Shown here one piece after another: positions 1 through 5,371 of a stretch of DNA of 22,794 bases. The notes under the pieces were generated by a model. The model ran no database searches and was not told the DNA's origin. It saw nothing but the letters and a program-made list of their open reading frames with translations. Origin of the DNA: JBBQSF01 sp038214085 (GTDB lineage: Bacteria > Bacteroidota > Bacteroidia > Bacteroidales > CG2-30-32-10); the NCBI GenBank assembly GCA_038214085.1, contig JBBQSF010000040.1, positions 1-22,794 of the forward strand, given 5' to 3'. Position numbers and translations under genes: made by a program. The first letter of the stretch is position 1. Every line of letters starts with the position of its first letter.

Positions 1-542
1 CCAGTTATTAGTGACCAATTATCTTTATTCGTAATATGATTACCTTGAGCATTCTGAATTTGAGGTGTGAAATTGGTGAAAGGAGATGCATCGTAAATAC
101 TCTTTTTAATTGCTGTATCTGAGAAATATAAACCAATTTTACTTACTGCATAGCAAGAGCTATCAGACAAATTTATATAAAATTTCACTAAATAATTATT
201 ATTTGGCTTCAAACTATCAATCAGTTTAACTTGTAAGTATTCTCTGAAATTTAATGGTGCGTCATTATAAACGCCAATATTTGCATAACCATTGCCACTT
301 TGTGCAAATTGAAATCCGAAAATATTCTGAGGTACACTAAAATCAAGTTGCAAAGTGGTACAACTGTTAAAATACACAGGAGAGCCACCGGACGGACTCA
401 CCCAAGGAGGGCAAGCATCCATACCACCAACTGGACATAAAACTGAATCAGATAATGTTTCAAAATCGCCATTAGGCACAAGGTTTTGAGAATTACTAAT
501 TAAACAAAAAAATGACAAAAAAAACAGCAAGAAGTATTTCAT
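1..542 (-). CDS. Secreted protein, N-terminal part (C-terminus beyond window)
   Basis: This reading frame starts at ATG 542-540 and stays open for 180 codons to the left edge, so the C-terminus is missing. Residues 1-19 form a signal peptide (MKYFLLFFLSFFCLISNSQ). The mature part opens with NLVPNGDFE, followed by a Cys/Pro/Trp-rich stretch (residues about 37-65), a SGNGYANIGVY segment (about 82-92) and an LNFREYLQVKL segment. This pattern is one I associate with extracellular Bacteroidota proteins whose N-terminal jelly-roll or galactose-binding-like domain precedes an OmpA-like or T9SS sorting C-terminus. The domain fold is my inference from the pattern; no catalytic residues are visible. 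It is transcribed away from the MBL gene, with a good promoter candidate at 636-665. The protein is probably exported to the periplasm or cell surface, but its function is unknown. Confidence 0.8.
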   Translation of the reverse strand, partial: MKYFLLFFLSFFCLISNSQNLVPNGDFETLSDSVLCPVGGMDACPPWVSPSGGSPVYFNSCTTLQLDFSVPQNIFGFQFAQSGNGYANIGVYNDAPLNFREYLQVKLIDSLKPNNNYLVKFYINLSDSSCYAVSKIGLYFSDTAIKKSIYDASPFTNFTPQIQNAQGNHITNKDNWSLIT

Positions 543-635
543 TTGCTAATATTGAAACTATTTGGTTTGTGTTATTAACTATTTATTTATCGAATAATGA
601 TAAATTTTAAAAGTTTATTGCTTAACTATGTAGAA

Positions 636-665
636 CAAAAGTATTTCTTTTTTCCCAAACTCAAA
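636..665 (-). promoter_or_regulatory. Bacteroidota-type promoter for the leftmost gene
   Basis: Read on the minus strand, TTTG (665-662) lies 18 nt before TACTTTTG (643-636), an exact match to TAnnTTTG. The expected transcription start is near 629, giving a leader of about 87 nt to the ATG at 542. This is a pattern match only. Confidence 0.5.
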
Positions 666-870
666 CAGTAGAAGTAATTATTGCGTAAGGTATTTGAAAA
701 CTGAACCCAAATTCCGCATTAAAAAATCTCTAATGCTTAGCGTTAAAAGAAACATAATACAATTAGTTGAATTTCATAAATATACACTTCACATTTTTGT
801 TCCGGAATCGATAAAGTAAATGTATTTCAAACAAGAAGAATTTGTTAGGAACATTTACTAAATCGGGATA

Positions 871-919
871 AACCCAATTAAATCATTAGTTCGCAGACTC
901 CTAATGATTAATTTGGGTT
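871..919. repeat. 19-bp inverted repeat (hairpin) before the MBL-ccm operon
   Basis: The arms 871-889 and 901-919 can pair at 17 of 19 positions around an 11-nt loop (890-900). The two mismatches lie at 878 and 880 and could form a small internal loop. The hairpin ends 59 nt before the ATG at 979. No U-run follows the right arm directly and no plus-strand gene precedes it, so a terminator role is unlikely. A 5'-UTR structure or protein-binding palindrome fits better. Confidence 0.55.
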
Positions 920-978
920 GAATATTTTCCTCCTGTTTTTCTCCATTATTATTTGTAGTTTTACAAAAAAAATCAATT

Positions 979-2379
979 ATGCAAATTACATTTTTAGGCG
1001 CTGCTCACGAAGTTACGGGCAGTAAACATTTAATAGAATTGCCGAACGGAAAAAAAGCACTTATTGATTGTGGCTTGTTTCAGGGAAGGCGCGAAGAAAC
1101 TGATGTAGCAAACCGGAATCCGGGAATTAATCCGGCAGATATCGATTATATACTGCTTTCTCATGCTCATATCGATCATTCTGGTTTAATTCCCTATTTT
1201 GTTCGAAATGGTTTTAAAGGTCTGATCTTTTCAACTCCAGCCACTAGAGAGCTTTGTGTAATCATGCTTTTGGATAGTGGTAGAATCCATGAAAATGATG
1301 CGAAATCCGAAAATAAAAGAAGAGCTGTTGATGGATTGCCACCTATTGAACCACTCTACGACCACATGGATGCCGAAAACAGCATGCAGTATTTTGTAAG
1401 TATTCCTTACAACCTCGACTTTAATGTTGACGAAAATCTTAGTATTCGCTTCACCGATGTGGGCCATATCCTTGGAAGTGCTGCGATTAATCTTAAGATT
1501 AAAGAAGACAAAGAGGTTAAAAGCATTTGTTTTACTGGTGATATCGGAAGGCCATACAATAGAATTTTACGCTCACCACAACCTTTGCCATCTGCTGATT
1601 ATCTTATAACCGAATCAACTTATGGCGACAGACTGCACGAAAACATTGAGAATGCTGATGAGCAACTGTGGCTTGTGGTTCACAATACCTGTGTAAAAAA
1701 GAAAGGAAAGCTTATTATTCCTTCGTTTAGCGTAGGGCGAACTCAGGAAATTCTTTATGCATTAAATCTTCTTTCCAATGCAAAAAGACTTCCTCCTATT
1801 AAAGTGTATCTTGATAGTCCGCTATCGGTGAATGCTACAAACATTATGCGCTTTCATCCGGAATGTTTTAATGCGGAAGTTCTAGAATCCCTTAGAGATG
1901 ACCCCGATCCTTTTGGCTTTAATGGTTTGTATTATATTCAAAGTGTTGAGGATTCAAAAAAACTGAATAATTCCAAAGAACCCTGCATTATTATTAGTGC
2001 ATCAGGCATGATGGACGCAGGAAGAGTTAAGCATCATCTTGCAAATAGCATTTCGAACAAGCGGAATACAGTTTTGGTTGTTGGATATTGTGCGCCTTAT
2101 ACATTGGGAGCGCATATACGCAGGGGCGATCCGGAAGTTACAATATATGGAACAACGTATCAGGTAAATGCTGATATCGAAATTATTGATTCTTTTTCTG
2201 CACATGGCGATTATATTGAAATGATCAGCTATCTGAACAAATTTGACAAGGAAAAATTAAAAAAAGTTTTTATTGTTCATGGCGAATTTGAAACACAAAA
2301 AGTGTATAGAGAAAAAATGTTACTCGAAGGTTTCAAAAATATTGAAATCCCTGCAAAAAACGAAACATTCGTATTGTAA
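979..2379 (+). CDS. MBL-fold beta-CASP hydrolase, RNA-processing exonuclease-like
   Basis: At 466 aa this has the usual length for prokaryotic CPSF/Ysh1-like metallo-beta-lactamase proteins, which cleave RNA as endo- or exonucleases with two zinc ions. The SHAHIDH motif gives ligands H62, H64, D66 and H67, with H163 (VGHILGS) and D188 (FTGDIG) completing the metal site. The beta-CASP insertion spans roughly residues 205-360 with TESTYGD, PSFSVGRTQE and ASGMMDAGRVKHH. The C-terminal RMMBL part has FSAHGD (H409) and IVHGE (H434). All expected catalytic residues are present. It is cytoplasmic, with no signal peptide. The stop is followed immediately by the ATG of ccmB, so translation is probably coupled. 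The family call is firm; the RNA substrate is unknown, and a role linked to cytochrome maturation is only inferred from position. Confidence 0.9.
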   Translation: MQITFLGAAHEVTGSKHLIELPNGKKALIDCGLFQGRREETDVANRNPGINPADIDYILLSHAHIDHSGLIPYFVRNGFKGLIFSTPATRELCVIMLLDSGRIHENDAKSENKRRAVDGLPPIEPLYDHMDAENSMQYFVSIPYNLDFNVDENLSIRFTDVGHILGSAAINLKIKEDKEVKSICFTGDIGRPYNRILRSPQPLPSADYLITESTYGDRLHENIENADEQLWLVVHNTCVKKKGKLIIPSFSVGRTQEILYALNLLSNAKRLPPIKVYLDSPLSVNATNIMRFHPECFNAEVLESLRDDPDPFGFNGLYYIQSVEDSKKLNNSKEPCIIISASGMMDAGRVKHHLANSISNKRNTVLVVGYCAPYTLGAHIRRGDPEVTIYGTTYQVNADIEIIDSFSAHGDYIEMISYLNKFDKEKLKKVFIVHGEFETQKVYREKMLLEGFKNIEIPAKNETFVL

Positions 2380-3045
2380 ATGAAGTATTTTGAAGTTAAA
2401 TATCTTTTTTTAAAGGAGCTTCGCTTTGAATTACGTAACAGGCATGCCTTTAGCAGTATTTTGCTTTATCTTGTTTCTTCTTTTTTTCTGATTTATCTTA
2501 TTTTTCAGTCAAATACTGCAGCTTTAAAAAAAGATGTTTTGTTCTCGTTATACTGGTTAATTGTTTTGTTTACCGCAATAAATGCTATTTCAAAATCATT
2601 TGTACAGGAAAATAGAGGACGATATTTCCTTTATTATACGCTTGTGAATCCCCGTTCAATGGTAGTGTCAAAAATTTTATATAATTCCATGATGCTGGTG
2701 GTATTGTCCTTATTGAGCTTTTTGTTTTTTATAACATTTTTTAATCAATTTGCGGCAAATTACATGTTAATGATGTTGGTGATTTCAGCCGGAAGTTTAG
2801 GTTTTGGTGCAGTATTGTCGCTCGTTTCTGCAATAGCTTCCAAAACAAACAATAATTTTTCACTTATGGCAGTGCTGGCATTTCCGCTTTTATTGCCTTT
2901 GCTGTTGACTTTGATCAGGGTTTCAGAAAATGAAGCTGCAGGGTTCAGTTTTCAGAATATTTCTTATATCCTCGTGCTTTTTTCCATTTTTTTACTTGTT
3001 TTTATTTTAGCATATATTTTATTCCCATATCTATGGAAAGAGTAA
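2380..3045 (+). CDS. ccmB: Heme exporter/cytochrome c maturation permease CcmB
   Basis: CcmB is the membrane permease that works with the CcmA ATPase to release heme-loaded CcmE from CcmC during system I cytochrome c maturation. At 221 aa it has the normal family length. It shows about six hydrophobic segments and the FVQENRGRYFLYYTL region (residues about 74-88), where CcmB proteins carry a conserved Glu-rich cytoplasmic loop before the next helix. The ATG directly abuts the stop of the MBL gene, and the 3' end overlaps ccmC by 13 nt. No ccmA lies within the window, so the ATPase must be encoded elsewhere or be replaced. Confidence 0.88.
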   Translation: MKYFEVKYLFLKELRFELRNRHAFSSILLYLVSSFFLIYLIFQSNTAALKKDVLFSLYWLIVLFTAINAISKSFVQENRGRYFLYYTLVNPRSMVVSKILYNSMMLVVLSLLSFLFFITFFNQFAANYMLMMLVISAGSLGFGAVLSLVSAIASKTNNNFSLMAVLAFPLLLPLLLTLIRVSENEAAGFSFQNISYILVLFSIFLLVFILAYILFPYLWKE

Positions 3046-3710
3046 GAAAATACTGGTGGAAAATTCTGGCAATTGTGTTACTATTTTATACAATAATTGC
3101 CGGTTTAACTGGCGAAGTACCCGATCTTGAGATACACCAGACCATTCGGAATTTGTATTTCCATGTTTGCATGTGGTTTGTTATGATTGTATTGTTAGGT
3201 GTTTCTTTTGTGAACAGCTTGAGGTACTTGATGAACAGCAAAATAAAGAATGATATAAATGCAATTGAAGGTGTAAATGTTGCATTGTTGTTTGGGTTTG
3301 CGGGTTTGGTTACTGGGAGTGTTTGGGCAAAATATACATGGATGCACTGGTGGATAAGCGACCCAAAGCTAAATGGCGCTGCGGTTGGGATACTTATTTA
3401 TTTGGCCTATCTGGTACTTCGGAGTGCAATAACTGATCAGGAAAAACGAGCCCGGATTTCGGCTGTTTACAATGTGTTTGGTTTTATCATGTATGTGCTT
3501 TTTGTTTTTATTCTTCCAAAAGTTGCAAATGCTTCTGTTCATCCCGGCGACAGTGCAGGCGATGTGATCCCTGTTTTTAATCTGGACAGCAGCATGCGCC
3601 TTGTTTTTTATCCAGCCATTTTGGGTTGGATTTTACTCTCATTATGGATATTCCAGTTGAGGGTGAGATATAAAAAAATAGTAAATCATAAAAATAATTC
3701 AGATGGATAA
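3033..3710 (+). CDS. ccmC: Cytochrome c maturation heme-handling protein CcmC
   Basis: CcmC is a six-helix inner-membrane protein that presents heme through a tryptophan-rich WWD loop to CcmE. This 225-aa protein has six hydrophobic segments, a WMHWWISDPKLN stretch at residues 103-114 matching the WWD domain, and candidate axial histidines H44 (LYFHVCMW) and H170 (ASVHPGD), which flank the loop as in the family. The WWD loop is degenerate compared with proteobacterial WGTWWVWDARLT, in a form I believe is common in Bacteroidota. The start at 3033 lies inside the end of ccmB. The stop overlaps the start of ccmD by 8 nt. Confidence 0.9.
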   Translation: MERVRKYWWKILAIVLLFYTIIAGLTGEVPDLEIHQTIRNLYFHVCMWFVMIVLLGVSFVNSLRYLMNSKIKNDINAIEGVNVALLFGFAGLVTGSVWAKYTWMHWWISDPKLNGAAVGILIYLAYLVLRSAITDQEKRARISAVYNVFGFIMYVLFVFILPKVANASVHPGDSAGDVIPVFNLDSSMRLVFYPAILGWILLSLWIFQLRVRYKKIVNHKNNSDG

Positions 3711-3840
3711 TATGAATAGTCTTTATTTGGTTGTTGGAGTAATTGCAATAATTTTCGCATTTATTTGCGTTTTTCTGTTTTCACTCGATCGGAAAATCAG
3801 CCGCCTTGAAAAAGAAATCAAAACTGGAGAAAAAAAATGA
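3703..3840 (+). CDS. ccmD: Small membrane protein CcmD-like
   Basis: This 45-codon frame starts at ATG 3703, overlapping the ccmC stop, and ends at TGA 3838-3840, overlapping the ccmE ATG as ATGA. It encodes one hydrophobic helix (residues about 7-28) followed by a charged tail DRKISRLEKEIKTGEKK. CcmD proteins are short, single-helix and poorly conserved; they aid release of heme-CcmE from CcmABC. The call rests on position between ccmC and ccmE, size and topology, since no sequence motif defines the family. A second in-frame ATG at 3712 is an alternative start. Confidence 0.75.
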   Translation: MDNMNSLYLVVGVIAIIFAFICVFLFSLDRKISRLEKEIKTGEKK

Positions 3841-4244
3841 AAAAATCGCATGTGTTTGCATTGCTCTCCATTGCTGTTCTGCTAGCTATTATTGTTGGCA
3901 CACTATATAAAACGGATACTTACGGCAATTTTAAAAAAGCGAAACAAAATCCTGATGTTGTTTTTCAAATTATTGGCAAACTTGATAAAAGTATCACCGT
4001 TGTTTTCGACTCACTTAGCAGCGATCAGCATCTGACTTTTTCTATGATTGATGAAAATAACGACACAGCAAAAGTTTTGTATTATGGCGATAAACCCCGT
4101 GATTTTGAGAAATTAGAACAGGTAGTTGTTACCGGAAACATGAAAACAGATTATTTTGAAGCAAAAGAATTACTTCTTAAGTGTCCTTCTAAATATACAA
4201 AGAAGGCTGATGAAGATCAGAAATACAGTTCAGGGAAGAAATAA
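3837..4244 (+). CDS. ccmE: Cytochrome c maturation heme chaperone CcmE, CxxxY type
   Basis: CcmE binds heme covalently in the periplasm and hands it to the synthetase CcmF. The 135-aa protein has an N-terminal membrane anchor (residues 7-24) and an OB-fold body with the segments IGKLDKSITVVF, VLYYGDKPRDF and VVVTGNMKTDYFEAKELLLKCPSKY. Where classical CcmE has His in the HxxxY heme-binding motif, this protein has Cys: C116-P-S-K-Y120. The CxxxY form is known from system I variants in some sulfate reducers and archaea. The C-terminal tail is short and Lys-rich. It is the last gene of the operon. No ccmF or ccmH follows; the next gene is rpmB. Confidence 0.88.
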   Translation: MKKSHVFALLSIAVLLAIIVGTLYKTDTYGNFKKAKQNPDVVFQIIGKLDKSITVVFDSLSSDQHLTFSMIDENNDTAKVLYYGDKPRDFEKLEQVVVTGNMKTDYFEAKELLLKCPSKYTKKADEDQKYSSGKK

Positions 4245-4265
4245 TGAATAAAAAAGCAGTAGAAG

Positions 4266-4297
4266 TTTGGTAAATTAATTTATTATTACTTACTTTG
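4266..4297 (+). promoter_or_regulatory. Promoter of rpmB
   Basis: TTTG (4266-4269) lies 20 nt before TTACTTTG (4290-4297), which matches the Bacteroidota TAnnTTTG element in seven of eight positions. The expected start of transcription is near 4304, giving a leader of about 30 nt. It lies just after ccmE, so rpmB can be expressed separately from the ccm operon. Confidence 0.5.
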
Positions 4298-4334
4298 CAC
4301 CCCTATTTGAAAATTTAATTTAAATAACACAACA

Positions 4335-4571
4335 ATGTCAAAGGTTTGTCAAATTACAGGAAAAAAGATAATGATGGGAAATAAAGTTTCTCACGCACAT
4401 AATAAATCAAAAAAAACCTTTAGCCCTAATTTACAGGAAAAGAAATTTTTTATTCCCGAAGAAAATCGTTGGGTTATTCTTAAAGTTAGTACTTCAGGCT
4501 TGAGAAACATCGATAAAAAAGGAATTACCGCTTGTTTAAAAGAAGCTTTGGCAAAAGGCTATATCAAATAA
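4335..4571 (+). CDS. rpmB: 50S ribosomal protein L28
   Basis: This 78-aa basic protein begins MSKVCQITGKKIMMGNKVSH and contains the L28 signatures HAHNKSKKTFSPNLQ and RWVILKVSTSGLRNIDKKG. It is a structural component of the large ribosomal subunit. The length is normal for Bacteroidota. The N-terminal C5 is kept, but no second zinc-type Cys pair is seen. It has its own promoter and an intrinsic terminator 22 nt after the stop, so it appears monocistronic. In many Bacteroidota rpmB is followed by rpmG (L33) and a small DUF4295 gene; neither is present here. Confidence 0.96.
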   Translation: MSKVCQITGKKIMMGNKVSHAHNKSKKTFSPNLQEKKFFIPEENRWVILKVSTSGLRNIDKKGITACLKEALAKGYIK

Positions 4572-4592
4572 ATATCTGCACTAAGAAATTGT

Positions 4593-4625
4593 AAAGCTGT
4601 TGACATTGTTCGGCAGCTTTTTTTA
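4593..4625 (+). terminator. Intrinsic terminator after rpmB
   Basis: The stem 4593-4602 pairs with 4611-4620 (10 bp, two of them G-U), around an 8-nt loop, and runs into eight T residues at 4618-4625. Confidence 0.8.
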
Positions 4626-4640
4626 TTTTAATAAATAATC

Positions 4641-4671
4641 TTTGCTTCCTGCAATAAAAGAAATATTTTTG
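4641..4671 (+). promoter_or_regulatory. Promoter of the 4708 gene and receptor
   Basis: TTTG (4641-4644), a 19-nt spacer and TATTTTTG (4664-4671) match the Bacteroidota sigma-A consensus fully. The predicted transcription start is near 4678, about 30 nt before the TTG start codon. Confidence 0.6.
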
Positions 4672-4707
4672 TAAAACATACGTTAGCGTTTCATCTAGAA
4701 CCAATAT

Positions 4708-5349
4708 TTGTTGAAAAAATTTTTCGCCTTATATATTTTTTTATTTTTTGTCTTTTTTGCAGCAATTAAAGTATCTGCACAAAAGGTTGAAAAAGTTGTG
4801 CAATTTACGGGTATTGTTGTTAGTGCAGACAGTGTGGAACCCGTTCCTTTTACATTGATAAAAATTGTTACGCAAAACAAACTCACCTATTCTGATTACA
4901 GGGGATTTTTCTCTTTTGTCGCCTATCAGAACGATGTAATTGAATTTTCGGCAATGGGGTTTAAACCGGTTTTGTTTAAAGTTCCGGATAGTTTAAAACT
5001 TTCAAGATATTCATGGATTCAGGTAATGAGTTCGGATACCGTTTACCTTTCCGAAACTGTTATTTATCCTTGGCCAACTATTGAACAGTTTAAAAAAGCT
5101 TTTGTGAAACTTGAAATTCCTGACGATGACCAGGAAAGAGCACGTAAAAATCTCGACTTTGCGGAAATGAAACAACGCATGGATGCCATTCCGATGGACG
5201 GATCAATGAATTTCAGGAATTTTATCAGCAAAGAAGTTGCTAAAAATTATTATAACGGACAGTACATGCCTAATAATTTATTAAATCCTTTTGCCTGGGC
5301 CGAATTTATTAAGGCATGGAAACAAGGTAAATTCAAGCGAAAAGATTAG
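4708..5349 (+). CDS. Exported carboxypeptidase-regulatory-like domain protein
   Basis: This protein of about 213 aa has a signal peptide (residues 1-24, cleavage near VSAQ) and a carboxypeptidase-regulatory-like beta-sandwich (about 30-115) with the typical VPFTLIKI and YSDYRGFFSF strands. The C-terminal part (about 116-213) contains YPWPTIEQFKKAF and NPFAWAEFIKAWKQGK, a combination I recognise from uncharacterised Bacteroidota proteins. Start choice is unusual: an in-frame TAG lies 10 nt upstream and no ATG is available, so translation must begin at TTG 4708 or the adjacent TTG 4711, the latter giving MKKFFALY. It is probably periplasmic or attached to the outer membrane. It is co-directional with the TonB-dependent receptor 22 nt downstream, which begins with the same domain type. 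The function is unknown. Confidence 0.8.
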   Translation: MLKKFFALYIFLFFVFFAAIKVSAQKVEKVVQFTGIVVSADSVEPVPFTLIKIVTQNKLTYSDYRGFFSFVAYQNDVIEFSAMGFKPVLFKVPDSLKLSRYSWIQVMSSDTVYLSETVIYPWPTIEQFKKAFVKLEIPDDDQERARKNLDFAEMKQRMDAIPMDGSMNFRNFISKEVAKNYYNGQYMPNNLLNPFAWAEFIKAWKQGKFKRKD

Positions 5350-5362
5350 CAATATTTCGTAA

Positions 5363-5370
5363 TATTTTTG
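5363..5370 (+). promoter_or_regulatory. TAnnTTTG element directly before the receptor start
   Basis: TATTTTTG ends two bases before ATG 5372 and eight before ATG 5378. No TTTG is found at the right upstream distance. If active, it would produce a leaderless or nearly leaderless transcript starting at the second ATG. A chance match in AT-rich DNA is possible. Confidence 0.25.
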
Positions 5371-5371
5371 A

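Larger units (their letters stand above)
543..978. other. 436-bp non-coding divergent intergenic region
   Basis: This gap separates two divergent genes. No open frame with protein-like composition was seen on either strand. It holds the minus-strand promoter at 636-665 and the long hairpin at 871-919. A short inverted repeat (GCATTA ... TAATGC) lies around 716-735. I found no convincing TAnnTTTG element for the plus-strand operon: ATTATTTG at 948-955 and TTAATTTG at 908-915 are only partial matches. Confidence 0.6.

Noticed and set aside
716..735. Short inverted repeat GCATTA/TAATGC
   Set aside because: Six base pairs in AT-rich non-coding sequence are expected by chance, with no U-run or other context.
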